The notes beneath the pieces were generated by a model. That model saw nothing but the letters and a program-made list of their open reading frames with translations. It made no database searches and had not been told where the DNA came from. This document shows, piece after piece, positions 27,268-35,623 of a DNA stretch of 64,000 bases; the first letter of the stretch is position 1; each line of letters begins with the position of its first letter. The position numbers and the translations under genes were made by a program. The DNA comes from Bradyrhizobium erythrophlei (GTDB taxonomy: Bacteria; Pseudomonadota; Alphaproteobacteria; Rhizobiales; Xanthobacteraceae), in assembly GCF_900129505.1 (NCBI RefSeq), contig NZ_LT670818.1:1426001-1490000 (forward strand), given 5' to 3'.

Positions 27268-27498
27268 TCACATCGCCGAAAGCATCTTGTCACCGCAATA
27301 ATTCGCGAAAAACTTTCCGCCGCACTGCCGCTTGATCGCGGCGCAGCGCGCGGCGGGCGAGGCGTCGGTCGGGACGCTGAACGAGCAGCTCAAGCCGTCG
27401 GCGCTTCTGCCGGGCCTGTCGGCGGCGAAGGCGGCGCTGGAGGCGGTGATGCAGACAACCAGCAACGCGGCGGCGATGATCTCGATGGTCAGTCTCAT
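27268..27498 (-). CDS. Small secreted four-Cys protein
   Basis: A 76-residue product with a clear signal peptide (IEIIAAALLVVCITASSAAFA) and a 50-residue mature part with four Cys (LSCSF, ARCAA, RQCGG, NYCGD), probably two disulfides. Function unknown. It lies between ampR and glgP and is read toward ampR. Confidence 0.65.
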   Translation of the reverse strand: MRLTIEIIAAALLVVCITASSAAFAADRPGRSADGLSCSFSVPTDASPAARCAAIKRQCGGKFFANYCGDKMLSAM

Positions 27499-27694
27499 GG
27501 TCCGGTCCTCCCAGATAACGCGACGTCGGATTTGGTAAATTTTATTCTATCACCAAAGCCGATACGCGCGGAGGGGAACAAATTCGGCCCGGTCCTTGCA
27601 TAAAAACCATGCATGCATTGCACAATCGGGACCCCCGGCGGGTTTCGATCCCGGCATAGAGCGCGTATGATTTCAGTCGGTTTCGAGTTGAGGG

Positions 27695-30226
27695 ATGCCC
27701 AAATTGTCCGATCCATCATTCCCAACCCTTTTTCCGGCGCACGACCAGCCGATCGACGAACTGGCGCTGACCGAGATCAAAAGCGCGATCCTCACCAAGC
27801 TGCGGCTGGCGATCGGCAAGGACGCCGGCATGGCGACCCGGCACGACTGGTACAAGGCGGCCGCGCTGGCGCTGCGCGACCGCATCGTGCACCGCTGGCT
27901 GACGGCCGAAAAGAAGAGCTACGACGCCGGTGCCAAGCGGGTCTATTACCTCAGCCTGGAATTTCTGATCGGCCGCCTGTTCAGCGATGCTCTGAACAAT
28001 ATGGGGCTGTTGAAGGTATTCGAAACCGCGCTCGGCGACCTCGGCGTCAGCCTCGCGGATTTGAGCAAATGCGAGCCGGATGCCGCGCTCGGCAATGGCG
28101 GCCTGGGGCGGCTGGCGGCGTGCTTCATGGAGAGCATGGCCACGCTCGCGATACCCGCCGTCGGCTATGGCATCCGTTACGATTTCGGCCTGTTCCGCCA
28201 GATCATCGCGCAGGGCTGGCAGCAGGAATATCCCGACGAGTGGCTGAGTTTCGGCAACCCCTGGGAATTCCAGCGGCCGGAAGTGGTCTATCACGTGCAT
28301 TTCGGCGGCGGCGTCGAACATGTCGACGACAAGGGCCGCGACCGCGCGATCTGGCATCCCGCCGAGACCGTGCAGGCCGTTGCCTACGACACCCCGATCG
28401 TGGGCTGGCGCGGCCAGCACGTCAACGCGCTGCGGCTGTGGTCGGCGCGCTCACCCGACCCGTTGAAACTCGACGTCTTCAATACCGGCGACTATCTCGG
28501 CGCCAGCGCCGAGGAAGCGCGCGCGGAATCAATCTGCAAATTCCTCTACCCGAACGACGAGAGCCCGGCGGGCCGTGAGCTGCGGCTGCGCCAGGAATAT
28601 TTCTTCGTCGCGGCCTCGCTGCAGGATCTGGTCAACCGCCATCTCACCTCCGACGGCCAGTTGCGCGGGCTCGCCTCCAAGGCGGCGGTACAGCTCAACG
28701 ACACTCATCCGAGTCTTGCCGTCACCGAGCTGATGCGCATCCTGGTCGACCTGCACAATTTCCGCTGGGAGGAAGCCTGGAAGATCACCGTGGCGACGCT
28801 GTCCTACACCAACCATACGCTGCTGCCGGAAGCGCTCGAGACCTGGCCGCTCGAATTGTTCGAGCGCCTGCTGCCGCGGCATCTCGAGATCATCTACCGC
28901 ATCAATGTCGCGCATCTGGCGCTGGCGGACGCGCGCTGCCCGGGCGATGTCGACTTCCGCGCCTCGGTCTCGCTGATCGACGAAAAATCCGGCCGCAGGG
29001 TGCGGATGGGGCAATTGGCCTTTGTCGGCTCCCACAGCATCAACGGCGTCTCGGCGATGCATTCCGACCTGATGAAGGAGACCGTGTTCCACGACCTCAA
29101 CCATCTCTATCCCGGCCGCATCAACAACAAGACCAACGGCATCACCTTCCGCCGCTGGCTGATGCTGGCCAATCCGAAGCTGACGGACCTGATTCGCGAG
29201 GCCTGCGGCGACGCCGTACTCGATGATCTGTCGCTGCTCGAACGTCTCGAGGCGCACGCCAGCGACAATGCGTTCCAGCAGCAATACCGCGCCGTCAAGC
29301 ATCACAACAAGCTGGCGCTGGCGCGGGTGATCGGCGAACGTCTCAACGTCATGGTCGATCCCGGCGCGCTGTTCGACGTCCAGATCAAGCGCATCCACGA
29401 ATACAAGCGCCAGCTGCTCAACATCATCGAAGCCGTGGCGCTGTATCACGCGATCAAGGACGAGCCGCAAAAGGACTGGGTACCGCGGGTCAAGATATTC
29501 GCCGGCAAGGCGGCGGCGAGCTACCGCTACGCCAAGCTGATCATCAAGCTCATCAACGACGTCGCCGAGGTCGTCAACAACGATCCCGCCGTCGCCGGCC
29601 GGCTGAAGATCGCGTTCCTGCCCGACTACAATGTCAGCCTGGCGGAAGTGATCATTCCTGCCGCCGACCTGTCCGAACAGATCTCGACCGCGGGCATGGA
29701 AGCCTCCGGCACCGGCAACATGAAGCTCGCGCTGAACGGCGCGTTGACCATCGGCACGCTCGACGGCGCCAATATCGAAATCCGCGACCATGTCGGCGCG
29801 GAAAACATCGCGATCTTCGGCATGGAGGCGATGGACGTGATGGTGCGCCGCAAGCAGGGGTTGGACGCAACCGACGTGATCCGGAAGTCACCGCAGCTTT
29901 CGCGCGCCATCAACGCGATCGGTGGCGGCGAATTCTCGCCCGGCGATCCGGGCCGGTTCGAATCGATCGCCCACTCGCTGCGCCATCTCGACCATTACAT
30001 GGTGAGCGCGGATTTCGAATCCTATTACGGGGCCCAGCGCGGCATCGACGCGCGCTGGCAGGTGGTGCCGGCATGGACGCGGGCCTCGATCCTCAACGTG
30101 GCGCGGATGCCGTGGTTCTCCTCCGACCGCACCATCCGTGAATATGCCGGCGAAATCTGGAACGTGCCGGTGCGCGGAGGGTCGGCAGCGCTGGAGCCGG
30201 GCGTACAGCGCGGGGCGACGCGGTAG
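27695..30226 (+). CDS. glgP: Glycogen/starch phosphorylase
   Basis: Releases glucose 1-phosphate from glycogen; 843 residues with PLP cofactor. Conserved blocks: VYYLSLEFLIGRLF, ALGNGGLGRLAACFMESMAT, QLNDTHPSLA, FLPDYNVSLAEVIIPAADLS and the PLP-lysine block EASGTGNMKLALNGALTIGT (about residue 670). Complete. No other glycogen gene lies nearby in the window. Confidence 0.97.
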   Translation: MPKLSDPSFPTLFPAHDQPIDELALTEIKSAILTKLRLAIGKDAGMATRHDWYKAAALALRDRIVHRWLTAEKKSYDAGAKRVYYLSLEFLIGRLFSDALNNMGLLKVFETALGDLGVSLADLSKCEPDAALGNGGLGRLAACFMESMATLAIPAVGYGIRYDFGLFRQIIAQGWQQEYPDEWLSFGNPWEFQRPEVVYHVHFGGGVEHVDDKGRDRAIWHPAETVQAVAYDTPIVGWRGQHVNALRLWSARSPDPLKLDVFNTGDYLGASAEEARAESICKFLYPNDESPAGRELRLRQEYFFVAASLQDLVNRHLTSDGQLRGLASKAAVQLNDTHPSLAVTELMRILVDLHNFRWEEAWKITVATLSYTNHTLLPEALETWPLELFERLLPRHLEIIYRINVAHLALADARCPGDVDFRASVSLIDEKSGRRVRMGQLAFVGSHSINGVSAMHSDLMKETVFHDLNHLYPGRINNKTNGITFRRWLMLANPKLTDLIREACGDAVLDDLSLLERLEAHASDNAFQQQYRAVKHHNKLALARVIGERLNVMVDPGALFDVQIKRIHEYKRQLLNIIEAVALYHAIKDEPQKDWVPRVKIFAGKAAASYRYAKLIIKLINDVAEVVNNDPAVAGRLKIAFLPDYNVSLAEVIIPAADLSEQISTAGMEASGTGNMKLALNGALTIGTLDGANIEIRDHVGAENIAIFGMEAMDVMVRRKQGLDATDVIRKSPQLSRAINAIGGGEFSPGDPGRFESIAHSLRHLDHYMVSADFESYYGAQRGIDARWQVVPAWTRASILNVARMPWFSSDRTIREYAGEIWNVPVRGGSAALEPGVQRGATR

Positions 30227-30298
30227 GGCCGCAGAACGTTTACCTCCGACGTCATTGAACCCGGTGGAGTTGCCGCGATAGTGTGCGGGAAAGGCAAG

Positions 30299-30383
30299 AG
30301 CGTCATTGCGAGGAGCGAAGCGACGAAGCAATCCAAACTTGCTTCGTCCGCTCTGGATTGCTTCGCTTCGCTCGCAATGACGG
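30299..30383. repeat. Intergenic inverted repeat (copy 12, fifth type)
   Basis: Long hairpin: GCGTCATTGCGAGGAGCGAA at the left pairs with TTCGCTTCGCTCGCAATGAC at the right; inner GAAGCAATCCAAACTTG pairs with a CTCTGGATTGCTTC arm. It ends just before the start of the thioesterase gene and adds spurious codons upstream of the true start. Confidence 0.8.
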
Positions 30384-30394
30384 AAAATACGAAC

Positions 30395-31216
30395 ATGCTT
30401 ACCAGGGCGCAGCACCTTTTCGACGAGGCCACGCGGGTGACCGCCGGCGACAGCCGCTGGCAGGGCCAGACCAGCGACGACTACTGGGCCTTCGTCGGCC
30501 CGTTCGGCGGCGCCACCGCCGCTACCTTGCTGCGGGCGCTGATCGAGCACCCCGAACGTTCCGGCGACCCGCTGTCGCTGACCGTCAATTACTGCGCGCC
30601 GATCGCGCAAGGCGCGTTCGATCTCGACGTTCGCCTGGTCAAGGCCAACCGCTCGTCGCAACACTGGTGCGTCGAGCTGACGCAAGGCGGCGGCGAGGTG
30701 GCGACGCTGGCAACCGGCGTGTTCGCCGAGCGCCGCCCGTCCTGGTCGCATCAGCCGGCGGAGTTTCCGAAAGCACCGCCGTTCGAGCAGATCCTGCCCT
30801 ATCCCAGGATCAAGGCATCCTGGGCCAACCAGTATGATTTCCGTTTCGTCGAAGGCTATCCGGATTTCAGCGGTGCGAAAAGCGACGCGCTGCCGGCCAG
30901 CACCTTCTCCAAATTATGGATCGCCGACCGGGTGCCGCGGAAAATCGACATGCTGTCGCTGATGTCGATGTCGGACGCGTTCTTCGCCCGCGTCTTTCAT
31001 ACGAAGCGCGAATTGATGCCGTTCGGCACGGTGTCGCTGACGACCTATTTCCATACCGACGCGGACGATCTCGCGCGCGAGGACATCAGCCGCGTGCTTG
31101 CGGTCGCCGACGCCAAGATCTTCCACAAGAGCTACGGCGACCAGAACGGCGAATTGTGGTCGCCGAACGGACGCCTGCTCGCGACCACCACCCAGATCGC
31201 GTATTTCAAGGCGTGA
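30395..31216 (+). CDS. Acyl-CoA thioesterase-like protein (TesB-type double hotdog)
   Basis: A 273-residue protein with the two-hotdog layout of the thioesterase-like superfamily. YWAFVGPFGGATAATLLRAL begins the first domain, PLSLTVNYCAPIAQG follows, and the second half has RELMPFGTVSLTTYFH and GELWSPNGRLLATTTQ. Predicted to hydrolyse acyl-CoAs; chain length is not evident. ATG 30395 is used because upstream codons derive from the adjacent repeat; ATG 30377 is an alternative. Confidence 0.8.
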   Translation: MLTRAQHLFDEATRVTAGDSRWQGQTSDDYWAFVGPFGGATAATLLRALIEHPERSGDPLSLTVNYCAPIAQGAFDLDVRLVKANRSSQHWCVELTQGGGEVATLATGVFAERRPSWSHQPAEFPKAPPFEQILPYPRIKASWANQYDFRFVEGYPDFSGAKSDALPASTFSKLWIADRVPRKIDMLSLMSMSDAFFARVFHTKRELMPFGTVSLTTYFHTDADDLAREDISRVLAVADAKIFHKSYGDQNGELWSPNGRLLATTTQIAYFKA

Positions 31217-31246
31217 GAGCGAAGGCCAATAGCCGGGTTTGCATTC

Positions 31247-31345
31247 GCGTCATTCCGGACGCTCCGCCTGCGGAGCGATCCGGAATCTGGAGGTTACTTG
31301 CATCGAGATTCCGGGTTCGCGTTTTCCACGCGCCCCGGAATGACC
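31247..31345. repeat. Intergenic inverted repeat (copy 13), last copy before the island
   Basis: GCGTCATTCCGGACGCTCCG at the left with CGCCCCGGAATGACCG at the right; inner GCTCCGCCTGCGGAGC palindrome. This is the last dispersed repeat found; none was recognised from here to 64 kb. Confidence 0.75.
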
Positions 31346-31368
31346 GTGCTGGAACGCGGGCGCCTGGC

Positions 31369-31731
31369 TCAGCCTTGGGTTGCCGTGCCCTGGACCAGGC
31401 TGGTGTTGCCGGTCACGGGATCGGTCACCGCGTTGGCGACCGTGGCCTTGCCGGCGCCCGTCAGCACGAATTTGGAGTTGCCGATGCGGAACGACGATCC
31501 GTTCCCGATCAGCACCTGCCCATACTGCACCGTCGAACCGCTCTGGTATTTGACCTGGGCGCGGAAGCCGTTGACGTTATCAATCGTGAGATCGAATTTC
31601 TGGTTATTGGCATAGGTCCCGGTCCAGCTGCCCTGAAAGCTCGCCGGATCGACCGCGGTGTACTTGGTATTCGACGGGGTCAGCGGTGCCGTCGCGTAGG
31701 CTGACTGGAGAACGCTGAAAATATCCGACAT
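31369..31731 (-). CDS. Conserved hypothetical protein
   Basis: A 120-residue protein that I do not assign. There is no signal peptide. The sequence is rich in Ser/Thr/Asn/Gly with alternating hydrophobics (FDLTIDNVNGFRAQVKYQSG), suggesting a beta-rich fold. A single-copy gene of this kind at the edge of the integrated element may be the last chromosomal gene. ATG 31731 is preferred; an ATG 18 bases upstream is in frame. Confidence 0.65.
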   Translation of the reverse strand: MSDIFSVLQSAYATAPLTPSNTKYTAVDPASFQGSWTGTYANNQKFDLTIDNVNGFRAQVKYQSGSTVQYGQVLIGNGSSFRIGNSKFVLTGAGKATVANAVTDPVTGNTSLVQGTATQG

Positions 31732-31880
31732 ATCAAGGCTCCGGGGCAACCAGGGTTGGAACCGGCACTACAGGCATATTCCATTAATCCGGAGTTAAGA
31801 TTGTCGGCTTTTAAGCACCGTTAAGAACCATAAACTAACGCCAAGAAACCGCTGCGGCAGAGGGGTTTCTGCTTTAAAAC

Positions 31881-31899
31881 CCTTAACAATGTGTTAAGG
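31881..31899. promoter_or_regulatory. Perfect palindrome upstream of the integrase (putative operator)
   Basis: CCTTAACA-atg-TGTTAAGG: 8-base arms and 3-base spacer, 52 bases before the integrase start. The same half-site (CTTAACA / TGTTAAG) flanks the start region of the Cys/His gene at 33666. Other GTTAAG half-sites lie at 31790-31835. The regulator is unknown; candidates are the AlpA-type or the Cys/His protein of the same element. Confidence 0.55.
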
Positions 31900-31950
31900 T
31901 CGATTAAGGGGCAATCGTTAGCCCAGCGTTAGTTTTCGGAGGACTCGCAA

Positions 31951-33186
31951 ATGTCGCAGCAGCCCCGCAAACGCCAAGCCCTTGATGCTCACCTATTGAC
32001 CGATCCGTACATCAAGGCTCTGCAACCGCGCACCGCGCCTTTTCTGGATTGGGATACCAAGCAAGACAAGCTTGCTGTCCGGGTACAGCCCTCCGGTCAC
32101 AAGTCTTTCAAATTTATCTATTCCCGGCATGGCCGCCCGCGCTGGTTTTCAATCGGAGATGACAATATCGGTGTCGTCAAGGCCCGTAAGGAGGCGGCCA
32201 AGCTGCTGGTGCTGGTGAATGATGGTAAAGACCCGGCGGCTGATAAAAAGGCGAAGCGCAGTGCGGGCACTTTCGAAGAATTGGCAACGAGCTATGTCGA
32301 GCAATACGCCAAGAAGGAAAACAAGTCTTGGGCACAAGCCGACTCGCTTGTAAAAAAGCACCTGATTCCAAAATGGGGAAAACTGAAGGCCGCCGACATC
32401 ATACGATCCGACGTCAAGACCCGGATAAAAGGAATCGAAGCACCAATCGTCGCCAATCAAACCCTCGCCGCAGCCAGCGCAATCTTTTCATGGGCGATCA
32501 GGGAAGAAGAAGGCGGGGTCAAGATCAATCCGTGCAGCGACGTCAAGCGCAACGATACCAACTCGCGTGACCGGGTTTTATCTGATAGCGAAATTCCGAA
32601 ATTCTGGACCGCGTTTGAAAACGATGTTGATCTGATCGAAGGGTTGGCGTTGAAAATGATTTTGCTCACTGGCCAGCGACCCGGTGAAGTCAGTTGCATG
32701 CGAACCGAGCACATTGAAGATGGCTGGTGGACCCTGCCAAAGGACCCAATACCGGCATTGGGCTGGCCCGGAACCAAGAACAAGAACAAGACCGCGAAAC
32801 AGAAGAAACGTCCCGCGCATAAGGTCTGGCTGCCGAAGATCGCGCAACAGATCATCGCGGAAATCGGCAGCACCGGAATGGTGTTCGCTTCGCCACGGGG
32901 CAACGCTATCGATGGCCTCGATGCCGATATGCGAACCATCTGTGAAAAACTAGGAGTAAATGATCCGGCGAAGCCGCATGATTTGCGCCGCACCCACGGC
33001 ACCGCGATCACTGGTTTGGGTTTCGGTCGTGATGCGATGAACCGAATTGAAAATCACGTTGATGGAGGCATTGCCGACGTTTACGATCAGTCGAAATATG
33101 CCGACGAAAACAAGAAGATCATGGAAGCGGTAGCCGACAAGTTCATGGCGCTGATCAACGGCAGTGCGGACAAGAAGGCTGAATAG
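31951..33186 (+). CDS. int: P4-type tyrosine recombinase integrase
   Basis: A 411-residue site-specific recombinase, lysogeny type. N-terminal arm-binding domain (residues 10-95) with KLAVRVQPSGHKSFKF and GRPRWFSIGD, core-binding domain near 105-190, catalytic domain with Arg243 (GQRPGEV), His343-x2-Arg346 (PHDLRRTHG), His369 and probable nucleophile Tyr378 (DVYDQ). GGAGGA precedes the ATG at normal distance. It marks the left end of the mobile element. No tRNA target was found beside it, and I could not identify the att repeats. Confidence 0.93.
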   Translation: MSQQPRKRQALDAHLLTDPYIKALQPRTAPFLDWDTKQDKLAVRVQPSGHKSFKFIYSRHGRPRWFSIGDDNIGVVKARKEAAKLLVLVNDGKDPAADKKAKRSAGTFEELATSYVEQYAKKENKSWAQADSLVKKHLIPKWGKLKAADIIRSDVKTRIKGIEAPIVANQTLAAASAIFSWAIREEEGGVKINPCSDVKRNDTNSRDRVLSDSEIPKFWTAFENDVDLIEGLALKMILLTGQRPGEVSCMRTEHIEDGWWTLPKDPIPALGWPGTKNKNKTAKQKKRPAHKVWLPKIAQQIIAEIGSTGMVFASPRGNAIDGLDADMRTICEKLGVNDPAKPHDLRRTHGTAITGLGFGRDAMNRIENHVDGGIADVYDQSKYADENKKIMEAVADKFMALINGSADKKAE

Positions 33187-33273
33187 TTTTTCCCGGTGAC
33201 CGTAGTGACCTACAATGTTGGGTTGATCTTCATAAATCGCGGTTTGCAATCGGCTGCATAAGAAGGCGTCTTG

Positions 33274-33666
33274 TTAATCCCAATCAAATTCGGGATGCTT
33301 CTTAACGTAGGTTTCCACCGTATCGCGGACCAGCTTGCTCACGTTGAGCGATCCGTTGGGACGTTGTGCATCCTTGATAGTTCGCAGCATCTGCTTTTCT
33401 GTCATCCTGCTCCATAGCATTATTTTGTTCGCCGTCCAGTAGCGCTCAAAAGTTCGCGGCGACATTCTAATGCGGTGAGCCAAAAGGTGCGATTTTAGAT
33501 TGTCCTTATCTCCCGGCTCAAAGAAAATGCCATCGCCACCCCTTGGCCCCTTTGGCCCGCGTTTATTCACAACCTTTGTGCTGCCGTGCCGCCGAGCCCG
33601 CATGTAGTGCTTGGCGCACAAACCCTTCCCGACCGCGTTGGCCTCGCAACCCTTGATCTTGCACAT
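33274..33666 (-). CDS. Cys/His-motif protein of the mobile element (possible regulator)
   Basis: A 130-residue protein beginning MCKIKGCEANAVGKGLCAKH. The C-x4-C-x(~10)-C-x2-H arrangement is a small zinc-binding motif often found near the ends of phage and HNH-associated proteins. It is followed by a basic RARRHGST stretch, and the rest is helical and charged (MSPRTFERYWTANKIM). The gene is convergent with the integrase, and its start lies under the operator-like palindromes at 33692-33731. A regulatory role is inferred only. Confidence 0.6.
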   Translation of the reverse strand: MCKIKGCEANAVGKGLCAKHYMRARRHGSTKVVNKRGPKGPRGGDGIFFEPGDKDNLKSHLLAHRIRMSPRTFERYWTANKIMLWSRMTEKQMLRTIKDAQRPNGSLNVSKLVRDTVETYVKKHPEFDWD

Positions 33667-33691
33667 GGGATTTCTCCTTACAGCCGCGCAA

Positions 33692-33731
33692 CTTAACACA
33701 ATTATTGCCATTTGGCAAGGATTTTGTTAAG
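33692..33731. promoter_or_regulatory. Nested palindromes upstream of the Cys/His gene (putative operator)
   Basis: Outer arms CTTAACA (33692-33698) and TGTTAAG (33725-33731), inner perfect palindrome TTGCCA-tt-TGGCAA (33705-33718). The outer half-sites match the palindrome before the integrase. Position fits an operator for the minus-strand gene starting at 33666. Confidence 0.5.
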
Positions 33732-33745
33732 TGGCAGGTTCGCCG

Positions 33746-34060
33746 GGTTCCATGCGCCCATTTTGGGTACATGGAACCTTGGCGCGGCGTGCTTATGGGT
33801 GGCCACCGTAGAGCCATTAAAGGCCCTTAAGCCCTTGTAATTACCCGTTAAAATAAACGCTTGCTTTGAATAATGAAACGGGCGTACCAAGGCGGTCCGG
33901 TCCCGTTTGGACCCGACTTTCTGGTCAGCAGCACGGACAAGCACCCTTTTAAGGGGCTGTCGAGAAACTTATCCCTCTGAGGATATACGTGCCGTGGGAG
34001 TCGCTTTAGCGCAATCGCGCTGGGCGACTTTTTTATTGCCCAGCGCTCCTTGAAACAAAG
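33746..34060 (+). promoter_or_regulatory. Structured leader upstream of the alpA-type operon
   Basis: This gap of about 400 bases holds no gene. Seen: GGTTCCATG (33746) with CATGGAACC (33770), and GGTCC/GGACC around 33893. Just before the alpA ribosome site there are two mutually exclusive stems: AGCGC-aatc-GCGCT, then CTTTTTTA, which looks like a weak terminator, and GCGCTGGGC (34017-34025) with GCCCAGCGC (34038-34046). The overlap resembles an attenuator. The function is inferred. Confidence 0.4.
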
Positions 34061-34069
34061 GAGTGTCCA

Positions 34070-34369
34070 GTGCCCCCGAAGAAAATCGTTGCAGAAATCA
34101 ACGCCGCTGCTGTCAGCACTGCCAGCGCCACCGCTGCCGATCCGCCCAAAGGATCGGCACAGTTTCTGGACAAGGCAGAAGTCCTTAGCAAGGTGCGGCT
34201 CACTTATCCGACAATCTGGAAGATGATGCGCGAAGGGAAATTTCCACGTTCCCGAGACAGCGCCACGTCCAAGGCCATGTGGCTGGAAGATGAAGTCGAA
34301 CAATGGATGAGGAATCGCCCGGCCACGGTGCTGAAGGCTCCCGACGAAAAGATCGCGGCTGAGTCATGA
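34070..34369 (+). CDS. AlpA-family helix-turn-helix regulator
   Basis: A 99-residue protein. After a variable N-terminus, residues about 32-85 form a MerR-like winged HTH of the AlpA type: FLDKAEVLSKVRLTYPTIWK, then EGKFPRSRDSATSKAMWLED with EVEQWMRNRP at the end. AlpA proteins activate integrase, excisionase or replication genes in P4-like and PICI elements. The GTG start has AAAGGAG about 7 bases upstream. It overlaps the next gene by 4 bases (ATGA). Confidence 0.8.
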   Translation: MPPKKIVAEINAAAVSTASATAADPPKGSAQFLDKAEVLSKVRLTYPTIWKMMREGKFPRSRDSATSKAMWLEDEVEQWMRNRPATVLKAPDEKIAAES

Positions 34370-34728
34370 CAAGCACCCACACCTTCAAGCGTGACCGTCG
34401 TGGCGGCATCAATATGAGCGATCCGCACAACGCCAAGATACTGCAAGAATTGGAATGCAAGCGGTGGCTGCGCGATCATCCCGGTCGCACGGCGGTTGAA
34501 TACAGAAAGCTGTTAGCAGAGCCGAACTGGGAACAGAATGAAATAAGGATGTGGCGCACTGCGAAAGCCGAAGCCAGTGATCGGGCGATGCGACGGGCAT
34601 ATCGCCGCGATCATCCGGGCGAAGCCCCGCTGCCAGAGCACCTGTGCGCATTGGACCACCCTTATCCCGGCTTCAAGCGATGGGCTGCCAAGGCGAAACG
34701 CTGGCTTGATCGTTACGATAGGCACTAA
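34366..34728 (+). CDS. Mobile-element hypothetical protein
   Basis: A 120-residue basic protein, translationally coupled to the alpA-type gene by an ATGA overlap. Rich in Arg, Trp and His (ECKRWLRDHPGRTAVEYRKL, then GFKRWAAKAKRWLDRYDRH). No recognised domain. The base composition resembles the rest of the element. Confidence 0.65.
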   Translation: MTSTHTFKRDRRGGINMSDPHNAKILQELECKRWLRDHPGRTAVEYRKLLAEPNWEQNEIRMWRTAKAEASDRAMRRAYRRDHPGEAPLPEHLCALDHPYPGFKRWAAKAKRWLDRYDRH

Positions 34729-34789
34729 ACGCTCGCGCCACACCGATAACCAGTCCGAAATAGCGTAACCGAAATGGAAGGAAACTAAC

Positions 34790-35293
34790 ATGACACTGCC
34801 CATCCTCCAGCCTTCGCACTGGCCACAGCATCGGCACCAAGAGCGCAAACGACCTTTGAGATTGCATAATAAGCGGGAACACGACGCGATGGTGCAATAC
34901 TTACTCAAGGACGATCCGGACTTTTTCAACTGCGTCGACCCGCCACCGCTGCCGTATGGCGTCTGGCTGATGAAAGACGGCACTGATGTTTTATTTGACG
35001 CTGAGTATCGTCCGATCTGGAAACGGCGCGGCGAAGGCTATCGCGCCACTCGCGCCGATCCGGCGGAATATTTCGACTGGATCAAGGTGCTCTGGATGTA
35101 TGACGACTCTCTGCTGCCGGAAGATAGTGAGCACCTTCGGGAAATACTTGCGTTAGTGGTGGAGGAATTTTGCGCTGGAAGATCTCTTTGGGTGCGGCGT
35201 TGGAAACCGAAGTCAGAACCGAAGTACGCTGGGGTGCTGATATCGCGACACCCGGCCAAGCCAAGCAACGTCACGCCGCTATTTCCCAACTAA
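34790..35293 (+). CDS. Mobile-element hypothetical protein
   Basis: A 167-residue protein without signal or membrane segment. Acidic and aromatic (KDDPDFFNCVDPPPLPYGVW, DPAEYFDWIKVLWMYDDSLL). GGAAG precedes the ATG. Placed between alpA and the primase genes on the same strand; role unknown. Confidence 0.6.
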   Translation: MTLPILQPSHWPQHRHQERKRPLRLHNKREHDAMVQYLLKDDPDFFNCVDPPPLPYGVWLMKDGTDVLFDAEYRPIWKRRGEGYRATRADPAEYFDWIKVLWMYDDSLLPEDSEHLREILALVVEEFCAGRSLWVRRWKPKSEPKYAGVLISRHPAKPSNVTPLFPN

Positions 35294-35422
35294 GAATTGA
35301 AGCGTTGTATGCCGTAGGCATGACAACATATTCTAATGCAACCAAGGGTTCGGCGGAAAAGCCCTGCCGAATTAAATCGGAAAATTCAAAAACGCAAAAT
35401 CGAAAACAGAAGGAATTGAAAA

Positions 35423-35623
35423 ATGTTGAACCAGTTAAACCCCGGACAAAAACGCCGCGCACGTCTGACCGTGGCGGCGTTGGAGAAAGAAAATGCAACT
35501 TCTGCGACCGTTGCAACTGCAACTAATACATTATCCGCCGCGCCCGGTCAAGTCCACCCGCCTTATGGGAGGGCACAACCATGGCTAAGACCCGTCGCAC
35601 CGAAGCACAGGACCGCACGCTAG
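35423..35623 (+). CDS. Small mobile-element ORF
   Basis: 66 residues starting MLNQLNPGQKRRARLTVAAL, with AAGGA 8 bases upstream. It overlaps the prim-pol gene by 43 bases in another frame. The N-terminal part looks protein-like and the C-terminal part looks like read-through, so the gene is uncertain. Nothing else was seen in the 287-base gap. Confidence 0.35.
   Translation: MLNQLNPGQKRRARLTVAALEKENATSATVATATNTLSAAPGQVHPPYGRAQPWLRPVAPKHRTAR

Noticed and set aside
27640..27660. Possible tRNA T-loop (GGTTTCGATCCC) before glgP
   Set aside because: No acceptor stem, anticodon arm or CCA context fits around it.
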